Source: Epiperipatus broadwayi (lineage: Eukaryota > Onychophora > Udeonychophora > Euonychophora > Peripatidae). From it: a stretch of DNA of 64,000 nt. Positions within the stretch are counted from its first letter, which is position 1. The number at the start of each line of letters is the position of its first letter. The notes under the pieces are model-generated. The model searched no databases. It saw nothing but the letters and a program-made list of their open reading frames with translations, and was not told the origin of the DNA. Of this stretch, positions 22,523 to 35,500 are shown in pieces. Where the stretch lies: contig JAQFVV010006199.1 of assembly GCA_028023455.1 (NCBI GenBank), positions 1,428,001 to 1,492,000 of the forward strand, in the 5' to 3' direction. Made by a program: the position numbers and the translations under genes.

Positions 22523-24590
22523 TTTTATTTTAGTTTATTCATTGGATATTTTGAAAGCTCATCTATATATGTATGGTTAAATTTTGTTACATTCTTATTA
22601 ACAAAAGTTTTTTATAATTACTATTTATATTTGTAATATAAAGACCAAAAAGTTTAACAAGTAATAAAGATAACTAATTATAGCTGCAAGAAAGTATAAC
22701 TTTCATTATTAATATTTTGGTAAAAACCACTTTTCTTTCTTCTATTATATTCTTGATATTCAGATGAGGGCTCTTTCAATATTCTCATATCATCTTCAAA
22801 CTGTGATTGATAATAATGAAGCCTAATATCAAAGTTTAACTATTGTTTAGCATTTTTTAATTAATATTTCAGAATATGCTAATTTTGATGTACTGCACAC
22901 ACAAAAAATAGTTTGACGACAGTATTGTAATGTATGTATGTACGTACACATATATAAGTTTATATAATTTATTAGTTTTATGCTTTATATACATGACAGA
23001 AATTAATGTGTTTTGTAGTAATTTAAATGTACATTTAAGTATTAATTTAAAGTCTCTAGTTCCAGAACCTTTTTAGATTTGGGAATTTTTTGGATTTTAA
23101 AAATAAATCTTTTATCCCCTATAGTAAACTGAAATATTATTAAGATACTTTAAAAAAAAAAAAAAAAAAAGATACCTTATTATTATAATTAGGCTTACTA
23201 ATTTATAGATATATGAGGAATATTTCTTTCTTTAATTTTATTTGTAAATGTGTATGCAAAGGTTAAATATCATCATTGAAATTTTGTTTCAATGATAGGA
23301 AAAATATATTGGGATAAAGAGATTCAGAAATGAAGTAATATCATTATTGTTATGTTAGGAAATCATTTTTTTTTTAAAAAATAAAATAATACAAATTTTG
23401 AACAATACTGCTATTGCCAACAAGATGCTTGGAGCTTATTATAGGGCTATTACGTGAAAAGGGCTATTATGTGAAATCAATAATACAAACAGTTTTATGA
23501 GCATGTACCTAAGAGTACCAATTAATATGAGTAGCTTTAAATGAATGATTTAAACACTGTTTCACAAGTTAGCTTGATATGTTTTAAATAGCTAAGAAAT
23601 CAGTATAGAACAGATTAATGACTAATAGTTTTGATGAAAACAAAAAAAAACTTAAAAATGAATATATTGTCATGATATCAATACTTTGATTCAGATAGAT
23701 TATTTAATTTTTATTATAGCAAAAATTTCTATCCAATTCTGTTTATGATTTGTAAAAATAATTATATTGTGTATATCTTAAAATATTGTCAGTATTAAAG
23801 ACCATATGTGAGATTTGTTAAAAGTCCTTGAAATAAATAAATGAATGACACTGTAGAAAAAATAAAATTCATCTATGATTTATAATTTAATTTCGTTTTT
23901 AATAAAATGCATAACATTGTTAAATGTGAGACCACACATGAGAACTGTTCTTGAAGTATTATTAGATATTATTATATAACTCATTAGTAAAATATTTGAA
24001 ATTAAAAGTTTCTATCAATAATTTATGTTTTAATAGCATACAACAAAGGTTCTGATTAGTAGATAAAAACAAAAATTTAAGTTTGAATCAAAATAACATA
24101 TAAATATATTTTATACAAAATAAAATTTAAAGAAAAGACAATTTACTTATAAATAAATTGCTATTTTAACAGAAAGATGCATAATATAATTTTAAATCAA
24201 ATAATTTTAAGTCAATTTCATACCAATCAATTTTGATATAGAAAACCTTTAATGAGTTAATAAATGATTCAATTTGATTGTAAATTATCCATAAAGCAAC
24301 AATTTTTTGATTATTTTTTTTAAAACCCTTATAATTTTGATTCTCCTATATGAATCTTCTTTTCACTAGCTTTTTAAGTCTTATTGTTTTATTTGCCTGC
24401 GAATTGCTGAATGTTATTAACAATTTTGGGATGTCATCTCTTGCTAAAGAAAGCTTTTTGTTAGTCCTCTGTATTACAAAATCTTCAGAAACATTTAACC
24501 ATTTATAGAAGTCACTAAAATTAAATTATTAAATACAGATTTAAAACTTCTTATGTACTTATTTTAAGAATTTATTTTTAATTCGATATT
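22523..24590. other. AT-rich non-coding DNA
   Basis: Contains a poly-A run of about 19 (23152-23170) and a short duplicated GGGCTATTA(C/T)GTGAAA (about 23442-23476). No gene seen. Confidence 0.55.
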
Positions 24591-24592
24591 TT

Positions 24593-24860
24593 TATTAACT
24601 TGTTAGATGAGTAATTAATTTTTGAGGAAATTAAAAATGATTGCGAAAATAAGTTCCTCATATATATATACACTCACACAGTCCTTATAAATTTGAAATC
24701 CTTCAATAAAACATTTTGTCAATCTGAAAGTTAACTTTTATTAACTTATTAGATTAATAATTAACTTTTGAGAAATTGAAAATTAATTGCGAAAATTAGT
24801 TTATCATATATACGCACACACACTCATATACCATTTAATAAAACATTTTGTTACTGAAAA
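24593..24860. repeat. Tandem duplication, period about 146 bp
   Basis: TATTAACTT(G/A)TTAGAT...TTGCGAAAAT...ACACTC...CATTTTGT recurs at 24593 and 24739 with moderate divergence. Confidence 0.75.
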
Positions 24861-24861
24861 T

Positions 24862-26290
24862 TTAACACAACTTTTTGAGTAATAATCATCACTATTTAGG
24901 CAATTGTCACAAGACTATATCAACTTTTCGAAAATCAATAAGGAAATTAGGTTGAAAAAAATCATACTGTTTATCTAATTTACTATCAGTGACATGTTTT
25001 AATTTTGATCTTAACCATAAAATACTGAGAAAGAAAACATTTTGATCTCAGAGCAAAAGCCGTAATTTTAGCCAACTGGTTTATAATCAACTATAATTGG
25101 ATCTGAATATTCAGTGATCTTAGTTGAAATGCTAAAAATTTGTTTGAAATTTTCTACAATACAAGCACTGTGAAAGTGCACACATTGATCTTAGATCATA
25201 CTTTGATCCTAACCAAAATCTTGATGATAAACTAGGTTATGATAAGATGCCCTATCTGATAAAATCTAGTTTAATAAATAATTAGTAATAATCATTAATG
25301 TATTTATCTAAAATGATCAGTGGCAAAATTGTGAGTGCACAGTCATAAATCAAAGTGTAATAATATAGCATTGATAAAAGACTGAATAAGTGGTGAAAAT
25401 GTGAGTGTGTGACCTGACCAATTAATGATTTTTGCTTCAGTGTAAAATGAATTTGGGAACCATTGGGGTGAGAGTATCTTTATTTATATGTTTTAAAATG
25501 CATGATAAAATGGGAATTTTAAGTATATCTAATAAAAATGTTACATGTAGAAAATGAAAGATGAAGTTGAGTGGGGTTTAAAATTTATATGTGGGCTAGG
25601 CATAATTCCTAGTTTAATAAATGATTATTATGTGTTGTTTGAAATGATTGATATCAGAAAGTGTCTCACTTGTAAATCAAAGAATAAAAGATATTTCGAA
25701 AGTAGATTTGTATTTAAACTTGTAAATATTACAAGTTTCTTGTTTTACTTTTTTTAAGAATTATTTTTAACAATAACATTGAATGAATCAGGAAAGAAAT
25801 TATCTTCAGTAACCTAGTAAAAAAAAAATAATTAATATGTGTTTTATCACTGAATATTTTTCTTTAGTTAAGAAAAAAAGGGGGATATCTTAGATTACCT
25901 AACATCTATGTTATTTATGGACTTTACTTACACATATACACATTGGATTAAGTTGCTTGTTTTTGATGGGGTACTTTTAGATATCTGCATTCCCATAGTC
26001 TTTACACAACATGCACCACACAAAGATTTAAATTGCCTATTTTTGATATGATTTATAGTATACAAAATTTCATTCTATATTTTATGACATCTAATAGAAA
26101 ATATATTAGTATTAAGAGAATAAAATAATAGTATTAAACTAAATAACAAAAAAAAAAAAAATTACTATTGAAATACACTGATATCAATTATAGTTTTAAA
26201 ATAATGTTTATTGATTATACTAGAAAAAATAAAATGTCATAAATATATGATATTTTGCATCTAATAATTTATTTTTTATAATATCAAGAT
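24862..26290. other. AT-rich non-coding DNA
   Basis: No recognised gene. The plus ORF 25554-25757 has no family motif and is unsupported. Confidence 0.5.
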
Positions 26291-26294
26291 ATAG

Positions 26295-26390
26295 GATCAT
26301 CATCATCATCAATCCACTGCAGGATGAAGGTCTCTCCAAGTTCAATCCATCTTTTCCTATCTTTAGTTTAATAGTCTTTATAATGTACAA
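26295..26390 (-). mobile_element. RTE-type LINE 3' end (tail fragment)
   Basis: On the minus strand: CTTGGAGAGACCTTCATCC, then TGCAGTGGATT, then (GAT)n. A GGAGAGGCCTT...CAGTGGG...(TGA)n tail is typical of RTE-clade LINEs and dependent SINEs in many invertebrates. Only the tail is recognisable and no RT lies nearby. Confidence 0.5.
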
Positions 26391-26960
26391 AGAAGTTCAC
26401 AATTTGTAGGGCTATATAAGGGAGGGGGACAAAAGATTATATCTCATTTTTACTTTATTATATGTTCTCTATTTTTTTCACATATACATATAAAATAACA
26501 CAGAACTTATTTAAAAGTAAGACATATTTTTTAAATGACAATTACAATGGTTCTGATAGTGAGAGTAAATATCACATCATTGCATAAATATAGAAGATTC
26601 ATGAGCCTGATCACTGATTTTTATTTTATTTTTTGTAATTTATTATAAATAAAGAACACTTGGATTAAAATAAAAAGGATATCTCAAAAATCCAAGAATA
26701 CAAACTATAAAAAATATAATCTTTTAAATATATTAAAAAAGAAATAGAATTCTAGTCCTCTAGAATTATAGAATCACACTTATACAGGAGTCAATTAATT
26801 CTTGCTCGTTATCAATTTAAATTTCAAAAAAGAGAATATTTCTTCCCTACAATTTTGTTACAAAGTCTGTTTTTTTTTTAAAAAAAAAATATGATGTAGA
26901 GAATCCACTATACCTAAAATATATAAATTTGCAATTTCATACGTAAAAATGACAAATATT
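26391..26960. other. AT-rich non-coding DNA
   Basis: Nothing recognised apart from a T(n)A(n) run at about 26870-26889. Confidence 0.55.
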
Positions 26961-26974
26961 TCTTTGATAACTAT

Positions 26975-27200
26975 ATAGGTCTGTATGATTTAGTGCAGAG
27001 GTAGAGTAGCAGATTCAGAAACTCAAAGTTCATGGATCACTGTTCTGGTCTGAAAATTAGTGTTCAAACTTCACATGAACTTCTAGCAATAATCATTTAC
27101 TAGTCACAATAATTTTATTTTATAATCCATGCACTTTATATCTATAAATAATCCATCCTCCCCTTATATATGTTAATACTTGTATATAATTTGTAAATAA
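26975..27200 (+). repeat. Possible tRNA-derived SINE
   Basis: TTAGTGCAGAGGTAGAG resembles a tRNA 5' region with an A box, and AGTTCATGGATCAC about 45 bp later resembles a weak B box. There is no clear tail or target duplication, so this may be chance. Confidence 0.3.
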
Positions 27201-27584
27201 TAATGTTTATGGGGAAAAAAAGTCATTCGATTATTTAATTTATTTCATTTACAACAAAATGTTATTCTTTATGACAAAAGAATAATAACAATAATTAGCA
27301 TAAAATGAAAATGTAAGTCATTATGACTTGATTAAGTTATTTAAAATAAATAATTCATTTAATAACAAATTAAATAATATTTATAATTTAAAATTCATGA
27401 TTCATAAAATCATTAAATATAATATTTAAGTATTTTAAAAAAGAAATTAATATATAATTTACAACTATAAAGCATTTTTATATATTTGCAAGCATAATCA
27501 TGTAACATATGGGTTTTGTTTTCCACATATGTATAGATATAAAATGCATACACTTGTATACTCTATACACACATGCTTGTGTAT

Positions 27585-27618
27585 AGTGAAACGGAAATCT
27601 CCAATCCCTTTCCGTTTC
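27585..27618. repeat. Perfect short hairpin
   Basis: GTGAAACGGA and TCCGTTTCAC are complementary over 10 bp with a 13-14-base loop, at the presumed LTR start. Confidence 0.8.
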
Positions 27619-28446
27619 ACCATCAACCTAATGACCTACTCGTCTAAACTAATTTCGAACCTATTTTTAATGTAAAAATGTAATATATAAGTCGAGCGGG
27701 AAAACTTTGCTACAATGGCCGCTTGAATGGCATCATCCATTTACATACGAAAACACACTATAATTAGACAGGTTTGATAAAATTATAGCGGAGAAATGCT
27801 CATAAATTATTATAAAATGTTTTATTAATTTTCGGTCAATTCTAAATTATAATTCGCTATTATATTCGTATGTGGATGGATAATTTATACCTTGGAATAA
27901 TGGCAAAATGATTCATATATATTTAAGTTTAAATAAAAGTAATGTAAATGTTTTCTTTAATTTATTTAACGGTTTTCTGATTTAATGTTTTACATATATA
28001 GTTGAAACAAGTATTTTCTTTAAATTTGCTTTTTTTTTAATAAACAAATATGTTAAAAGTTATTTAGTTTTATAAAATAAGAATTATCTGTTCGCAATTA
28101 AAAAATGAGAATTTTTGTAAACAAGATATCAATTAGTGACACACCCGGGTAAAAAAGTAAAATCTGTTTTCTGATTGATTTTTGTTTGCAACAAAAGACT
28201 TTTTCATTAAATCAGAATACCGTTCCTTCTGCTAAGTAATAACACCTGAAAAGGAATTTAATTAATGAAAATGAATCAAATTATATAGTTTATATATTTT
28301 GATACATTTTTTAAGGAAATTAAATATAACACCTCGGAGATTTTATCAGTTGTTGTAGAAATTGAATTATATTATTTTGCTTTAATTAAAAGTCAATTGG
28401 TCCCGAGGTTTACGAAATTCCAGAAAGGTGTTAAAGTTTAGTAGAA

Positions 28447-28459
28447 GGATATAAATAGG
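28447..28459 (+). promoter_or_regulatory. TATA box of the long LTR
   Basis: GGATATAAATAGG. The same TATAAATAG core appears on the minus strand of the LTRs at 42932 and 52184. Confidence 0.55.
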
Positions 28460-28632
28460 CCTTATTTTAAGCGGGATGGAAGAATCCATCTTACTTTTGA
28501 AGAGAGTCAACAGGAGAAGTATTATTGTTCAACCTTAACATGTCTGGCTAAAGTCAGGCAAAATTTTGCTGCTTTCCCGTGATGGAACACCGTGTTCAAT
28601 CCATCAAATGCCAAAGGAACAACCAAGCTTAC

Positions 28633-28823
28633 ACCAACTAAATTTGAAGATGCCATAAGCCGTAAAAATAATTTGCCCTCGTTCTGATTTCAATCCAGCT
28701 AAAGAAACACTATTTTAAAAAATCGTCTCCCAACTAAATTGAAGATGCCATAAGCCGCCAAAGAAGTCACCTTCGTTTCCAGCTCGAATCTCTCCTTAGC
28801 TACAGAACTATTTTAGTATTATT
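28633..28823 (+). repeat. Tandem duplication of about 97 bp in the LTR leader
   Basis: CCAACTAAAT(T)TGAAGATGCCATAAGCCG occurs at 28633 and 28730, each followed by similar CTCG/TTCG...AGCTA...GAAC/AAAC...CTATTTTA. Confidence 0.8.
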
Positions 28824-28909
28824 TAAAATCGCAGAGCTCTGTGTGCATTTCAAAAACATTCATTATTTCTTCAAAAACAGGTTAGCTAACCATATTATTG
28901 AAATTTCTA

Positions 28910-29025
28910 TCTAAATTGTTTTCGAAATATTTAAATGAAATACTTTTTGCTAATACAATAGTGTAAACTGTCTAAATTGTTTCCTAAAATATTTTAATTC
29001 TATAAATGAAATACTTTTGCTAAAT
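28910..29025 (+). repeat. Tandem duplication of about 60 bp
   Basis: TCTAAATTGTTT...AAATGAAATACTTTT(T)GCTAA occurs twice, starting about 28911 and 28972. Confidence 0.7.
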
Positions 29026-30511
29026 TTCTGTTAATTAATGTTTTGCTATATAATTTAATCACTGCAATTATATTTTGCTTTTCTTTTGCTTATTTTATTT
29101 ATTATTAGTTATGCCTATGTTTCGAAACGGCGTGCATTTAATTATAGAATATGTTTTTAAACATATAAATTTAACATCTTCGTATTATTATTTATATAGC
29201 GTCATTTCATGCGCTGTTTCGAAACCCAAATTCATATTTTGTCATTTTGTAAATTAATTAATATAAATATAAAATGTGGCTTTTCAACCTTTATTTATTA
29301 TGTTACTAAAGATTAAACTAGCCTGGAGTGCAATCATAAGTATATTTTTTTAGTTAAGTAATCGTAAGTCCCTTATTAGATATACTTTTCCTCCTTTTTA
29401 AAAGTTTAGTAGTTATAGATAACTAAAGAGATTGAACGGGATAAAGTAAAGTTTGTATCTATATATTCCTGTCAGTAGCATATCGTATTTCTCATGCTAC
29501 AGAAGAGTTGGCTCTTTTGATCAAGCTGATGATCTAGTGTTCATTTAATATATGATATTTAATTTATAATATCCTTCGGCTTGGCGGATGTGAAACTTAT
29601 TAATATTTTTCTCGTTGTGCTGTTTTATATATAAGATGGAGCCACAGCGTTGCCAGCACATCTTCTCTTATGGGTAGTGCAGTAGCGAAGTCTGAGCTAC
29701 GGGCCAGATTAGCACGTAAGTCCCCCGCCTCTGAACCAAATAAAGGTTCCCCATTAGCAGCATGATGACCGGTTATTGGGTAAACCGTTGTTTGTCACAA
29801 AAACCCTAAAACTATTCTTCCATCTGCAGAGCCACTTTATTATTATATTTTACTTGTGCCTAGAGTATTAGTAAAATCGTTATAGCCAACTCTTTCCTCC
29901 CTAATATGCAGTCTTTGGTGTTGATCCGAAGCATTCTTGAAAACCTGTTCGATCTAAAGCTATCTGGGACGCTTTAAAAGCCCATAGTTAAAATAAATTT
30001 ATTATAATTAAGATGTATTAAGTTTCACTCCAGACTTGGTTTGATTTCACGTACAATAGCCACACGAACTGATGATGAAAGGGCATAACTGGTAAGAGTT
30101 AATGTAGTGATTAGTTATATAGTAGGGTATTTGTTTCCATTAAATAATATTGGAGCAATTAAATAATAGCCAACGTATCAATTATTGGCCTAGAGTAATG
30201 TTACTTTATAAATAAAATGCCTGCGTGCATTTTCCAACAACAATTGTCAATAAATATATTTTAATTCATCATATATCAGTTTCTGTCTCATTATTAAATC
30301 AATCCAATTCACTAATTGCCATAAGTATTCATTAGTAAAGCCCCTATTATTTAAATCTGTTAGATTTTATCTGTGGAATGTCTAGTATTTACGTTGTTTA
30401 TATATATGTTTAAGTCCATGAGTCTTATTGTTTTCTCCGATTTGCTAGTGGGCCGGATGAAGAATTAAATCTTGTGTGCTACCATTGTTATGTTATCCAT
30501 TGGGTGTTACA

Positions 30512-30639
30512 TCTGGGGCTTGGAGAGTGGGTTCGAATCCAGGCTGGTCCCTGACCAAAATCTCGGGCTCGACTGGGTTTGAAGTACATTTTGTGAGTTC
30601 CAGCTCGTGTTAGATGGATAAGCATGTTTTGACTGGCAC
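30512..30639 (+). other. Primer-binding site and start of LTR-element interior
   Basis: After two bases comes TGGGGCTTGGAGAG, a TGG-initial primer-binding site resembling the proline-tRNA type, then GGGTTCGAATCC and a GC-richer stretch to about 30640. The sequence then returns to AT-rich DNA, so the interior is truncated and carries no ORF. Confidence 0.55.
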
Positions 30640-31356
30640 AATAGATACTTATCAATTTGCATATATAAAATACATCTACATATAAATAATAGTATTATGC
30701 TATTTCTAAATTATGTGTAATCACCATAAAATAGTGTCAAATACAGTCTTTAACATTATAGCAAAACAAAAATGATTTCACTCCTACCTTTACATTTAAA
30801 AATAGTATTGTTAAAAAACACTAATTCACCTTATATCACTCTACTTTAGATCTACTACAATTAATCAATTGATATATCTCAATATTAGTTTTTAGTTATT
30901 ACCTTTATCAGTATTGAGCATTTGATGGCTTATAATAATTCAGGAGTCTACTTAATTTTATTATGCTATTCAAGCTAATGATTTAAAAAGTTTCAAGTAT
31001 CATAAAATTTTGAACTTAGCCTATATTTCTTGACTAGTATATAAATCTGAAATTAGTTCAGTAATTGTACATTTTAATGTACTCATATTCTAGCACACAC
31101 TTAATATCTGTACATTTAAAGCAATACTTTATATATGTATTAAATGGATTATGTTCTGTACATGAGGGGTCAGATTGACTTTAGGTCAACATGGGTGTGA
31201 CAAGAATCTCAGTCTCAGGTTGGCCTTTGAGCATTCCATCATCAGATGTTCATTGGATGGATGGTTGAAGAATTGATGTGTGGAAAGGATTGAAGGCTGT
31301 CCATTAAAGTGGGAAGATTGGCTATCTTAATATATATCTGAGCACTTATTGCATAT
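30640..31356. other. Non-coding DNA
   Basis: AT-rich to about 31140, then a GC-richer block (31150-31320) with no recognisable family or ORF. Confidence 0.5.
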
Positions 31357-31360
31357 ATGT

Positions 31361-33548
31361 TGTAACGATCCGGAGAATACGGCTTAACGTAAACTGCACT
31401 ACAGGGCGCCATCTAGGCATTTGAACCTAGAAAAATTTATAAGTAGGCAGATACGTAAGTCAAAAAAAAAAATTTTTTTTTTTTAAATATTTGGTTCCAG
31501 TCGTTAGCCCATGTCACTAGCTCAGTGGAATAGAAATAGCAGAGATTAAATAATATAATATCTTATCTAATTATATTTCAATATTAAAAAAATAAATAAA
31601 ATAAGCCACTGCCAGTAATTAACATACAAACATTTATTTATGCACATATATATAAGATTTAAAATTATTTTAGTATTAGTTTTACATTTTAACATTTAAC
31701 ATTATTTTTAACTTTGATTTTTGACTTTAATTTACATTTAATTACTATTATATTCTAATTTTACATTTTAATTAAGTTCGCACAGATAAATTTATGAAAG
31801 CTTGTTTATATGTTGAATATAGATCGGTTACATAGATTTCACGGTCAAAAACATTTCAAAGTAAACATAAACGATCAAAATACAAAATTATTGATTACTG
31901 ACAATTGCGGAGGGAAATTTATACTTAACCCAATAGTATTCACCATAAGATACTTGCATTGTCACCAATAACTTAAAAGACATCCGAATAAAATACTTTT
32001 TAGATACTCACCGTAAGGTATCATTATTTGTCGAATGTCTACATATTTTGATCAAATATGAAAACCCAAAACATACTCAACCGATAACCAATCCATGCAA
32101 GCGTCTATAAACAACTTAAATTTAATGCATTTTTATTTAGGGTCAAGTAGGAATAGACCATATAGATTTGCTTTTGAAAATAAACATTCTATCCCTATTT
32201 AACCTTAGGTTAAAATTCGTAGTCAAACTGGCATCAATTCATCTGATATATCGATGTATTCAATGTAATAAAATACGGCAGCACAAAAGGTTAAGAGAAG
32301 AAATTGCCTCTTATGAGATAGGAATATTACATCTATCTGCAAAGAAGAGCAATAAAACAAAAAACTCCATAGAAAGGAACTGCAGTATCCGACTTATAAT
32401 TCCTTCCATAGGCAAACGGAAGTGTGCGGCGTATGAAGCGATTCTGCCCGTAGCGAATCAATATTACATCTACTAATCACACCAATATATCCAATCCATT
32501 GACCCAATCTAACCACGAAACAAATAACCTAAGATTACCCTCCCCTAATATAACTTTACAAATCTATACAGCCATTCACGCCCGACTTAAGTTTAACATT
32601 TATATAATTTAACTTAACGGAAAACAGAAATCATAATAAAACTTAAAGAACAAAATTAAATAAATGGAAATGATTTTTAAATAAATAAATAAAAAATACA
32701 TCAAATAACATTATTAATAAATTAAGTTGGTCAGATAGGATAATATTGCAATCATTTAAATATGGAAAATTTTAATTTAATGTTCATTATTTATAAAGTT
32801 CTTATGGTTTAAAAAGTTCATCTTTATCCGTTGCTTGCCATGAACGTGAATTCCCACGCCGTCCTAAGATTGGTATCCATTTAGCCGTTGTTTTATTTAT
32901 TCATTCGGAGGTTTTTTAGTTTAATTGGTCCTCAATGTAGGAAACGATAGTTCATTTCTCTTTTCTTTAACAGCTGAAAGAATTGACCGTGCATCTGTCA
33001 ATTCCTCCAACTCCGTACTACTACATATAGTCACATCGTAATAATCAATTTCCAGTCACTAATTAATAATTTCCAAATTTTCCTTTTATACGTATTCGAA
33101 GGATTGACTTGGCATTATGTCATCGATGCGATGATCCTTTTCGTTGAGGTCCGATTTCCCAATGGATTTATTTCATTTGCTAAAAGTTTCTATTGTTTTC
33201 CTCTCTGACCGATGTTTTTACATTTAAATGCCCAAGGCTGGTTTACATTTAACTAATTAACAATCATTTCCATTTCTGATTAATTAACCTGTTTTCCAAA
33301 TCAAAGATATATTTTTATCTCTAAATCTTTTTAAGTTTTTGTTTTAAAATACCTTTTCTATTTTTAATACAGTTTTATTTTAATAATTTTTTTTATCTGT
33401 GCGATTTAATATATACGAGTTTAAGATGATATTTAATTTCAATTTTTAATTCTAAAAGAAAATTTTTAAATGCAAACTTTTTAATTTACTTTCATGTTTA
33501 ATAAATAAAAAAACAACAACAATGTAACGAACGTCTGTGCTCGTTACA
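31361..33548 (-). repeat. Solo LTR, 2.2 kb, intact ends
   Basis: Starts TGTAACGA and ends TCGTTACA, a perfect 8-bp inverted terminus. It is flanked by an exact ATGT duplication (31357-31360, 33549-33552). TG...CA ends and a 4-bp duplication fit Gypsy-type LTRs. Orientation is probably minus: a TATA-like GTATAAAAGGA lies on that strand at about 33080-33091. No interior or partner LTR, so it formed by LTR-LTR recombination. A diverged second copy is at 48693-50905. The ORF 32168-32476 has no support from the copy and is discarded. Confidence 0.85.
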
Positions 33549-33552
33549 ATGT

Positions 33553-34004
33553 GTAGAGATGATAATCTGGACCAACTGATGATTGCTGGTTTAACTTGAA
33601 ATATGAATATTGGTGATTATTTATCTTTTCGACATATATGTGTTGAAGTGTATCAGTGTTATGAGATGGAGTGGTGAATGGTGGGTTGTGCGAAAGTCTG
33701 TGCTCATATACCCTATATATTATAACATTCTAATTTACAAGCATTTATGCCTGAAAGTAAAATAAAAGTTGCTAGATATTTACCATTCACTTCCAATAGA
33801 CTTTGGTCAACAAGAAACACAAGTAAGGACTGCAATTTAAAATTTCATAAAAGTGTTCATATGTATGTGGTAGTTTATTTAAACAATAATAGACAAATGT
33901 ATAAAATGACAAATCAAATTAAATTGCATTTTAGTTTAAAATATGAGGAAAACATTGAAACATCACAGAATCAGATCATTTTGAACTCATAGTTTTATAG
34001 TTAA
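33553..34004. other. AT-rich non-coding DNA
   Basis: The plus ORF 33747-33992 (81 codons) has no recognised motif and lies in low-complexity sequence. Not called. Confidence 0.5.
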
Positions 34005-34225
34005 ATAAAAAGATGAAAGATGGCTGCTGGAAAGTTGCATTAGATCCAGAAATCTAGGTGCAGTGCTCTCAGATCCGAGCTTTTTCACTGATGAAAGCCA
34101 CAAGTTGCAAACTAGTCTGGAAAAATTAGATAAGTAGGTACTAGATAAGGATTTTGATGCACAACCCTTCTTGCATCTATTAATTACTATGGCTTGTGCT
34201 GGGTCACACTACTGTGTGGAAGGGC
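34005..34225. mobile_element. Foldback/palindrome-family element, copy D (half)
   Basis: Shares GGTTGCATTAGATCC-like, ATCTAGGTGCAGTGCTCTC, AACTAGTCTGG, GTAGG(C/T)ACTAGATA(G/A)GG and CACTACTGT(A/G)TGGA in order with the right half of the complete copy at 36780. The left arm is missing. Confidence 0.75.
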
Positions 34226-35500
34226 TATGCTGAATACATGTGCAAGTCTGGGTTAAGAGACGAGGATTAAATTTAGTGAAGAAAAATTAAAAGTAATGAT
34301 CATTAATACTGGGGAAAAAGAAAAGAAATAATTTTTATTGGGGGATATAAAGTTAAATGTGGTGAATAAGTATTTTTATTTAGGAATTATCTTAAATAAT
34401 GAGAGGAATTACATGGTTAAATGGGAGAAAAAAATGATAAATGAAGTAAAGTAAAGAAAGTGATTGATAAAGAAATTAACAGCTAGAATTATATGGAAGG
34501 GAGTGGCAGTAGCAGTGTTAACATATGGTAATGATGCGTTATGTATTAGTAAAGGGGTGTTAGATTACTTAGAAAAAGTACAAAGAAAAGTAAGAAGATA
34601 CACATTGGATACAGATGTGTGGATGGCAAAGGAGACAATTCAGTGAGAAATGGGATGGTCAAGTTTTTATATGAGAGATGTAAGAAAGCAAAATGAAAAT
34701 GTTCGATAGATTGCAACCTATTGGATAATAAGAGAATAGCCAAAATAATATTTAATTGGGTAATGAGTAAAAGACAGGTAAAAAGATGGGTGAGAAAGGT
34801 AATACAGTATGCAGAAGATTTGAATAAAAATTTATGTCAGTACACTTAGACAAAAGCTGGGATAACTGTGTTAGGAGAATTGTTGAGTGTTGTACTGTCA
34901 AGGAATGGGATGTAACAGATGCATTAATAAAAAAATAGGGAATTGGAGAGATGGAGAACTAGTATGGAGAGTAAAAAAAGTTTAAATATATATAGAAGTA
35001 AACGGAATTTGGGTATGAGTTAATTTATAATAATAGCAAGGAAAGTGATTTACTGTTTAAGGCTTGAACAGGATTTTTAGCAATGAGTGAATACACACAT
35101 AAATTGAAAAATGTGGGTGATTTAGTCTGCAAGTTGTATATGGAAGGTGTAGAAAATATTAGGCATTTTTTAATTGAATGTAAATGCCTGCAAGCAGAAA
35201 GGTATAAATAATGAAGTTGTGAAAAAATAAATATAAGCAAAGTGATTATACAGAAAGTGGATTGTTAATTTTTATGCTGGCTCTGAAAAAAGAAGGGGGA
35301 TTTAGATATAAAGGTCATGGAATTGATGAAGATCATGTTGTGGAAATGGGATAGAGCAGGATTAAGAAGAATATGAAAAACTTAGGGTGGGGAATGGAAA
35401 GGGAAGGTAAGATGGCTGACAGGTTTCTCTGGGCATAGAGGCTGAGAGATTTCTGACTGATAAAGAGAAGTCACAGTGCATTGCATCACTTTGATGCACT
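34226..35500 (+). pseudogene. CR1/L2-like LINE, copy 1, RT C-terminus to 3' end
   Basis: Truncated LINE fragment lacking ORF1, endonuclease and most of RT. It begins at a palmar RT region equivalent to L-K-T-C-A-S-V-G in the longer copy. It contains A-V-L-T-Y-G-N-D-A-L and L-E-K-V-Q-R-K-V-R-R (34500-34600) and then a block like A-x-Q-G-E-M-G-W, matching the thumb/connection region. A C-terminal zinc-knuckle-like stretch follows at about 35110-35200: V-C-K-L-Y-M-E-G-V-E-N, I-R-H-F-L-I-E-C-K-C. Stops and shifts are frequent. The 3' end carries GAGAAGTCACAGTGCAT, closely matching copy 2. The short minus ORFs here are antisense. Confidence 0.8.

Larger units (their letters stand above)
27587..30511 (+). 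repeat. Very long LTR (5' LTR of a truncated element)
   Basis: The right end is well defined: ...GGGTGTTACA at 30511 is followed two bases later by a TGG-initial primer-binding site. A TATA box (GGATATAAATAGG) lies at 28447-28459 and an AATAAA at about 29741. The left end is less certain. TGAAACGG at 27587 begins a richer-GC stretch and opens a perfect 10-bp hairpin; TGTAACATATGGG at 27501 is an alternative. If either is right the LTR is near 2.9-3.0 kb. The plus ORF 29075-29257 shows nothing recognisable. No second LTR is in the window. Confidence 0.6.

Noticed and set aside
30512-30560. GGGTTCGAATCC resembling a tRNA T-arm
   Set aside because: No acceptor stem, anticodon arm or A box around it. 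Its place just after an LTR end fits a primer-binding leader better.
32168-32476. 102-codon plus ORF
   Set aside because: It is inside the solo LTR, not maintained in the 48.7-kb copy, and has no motif.
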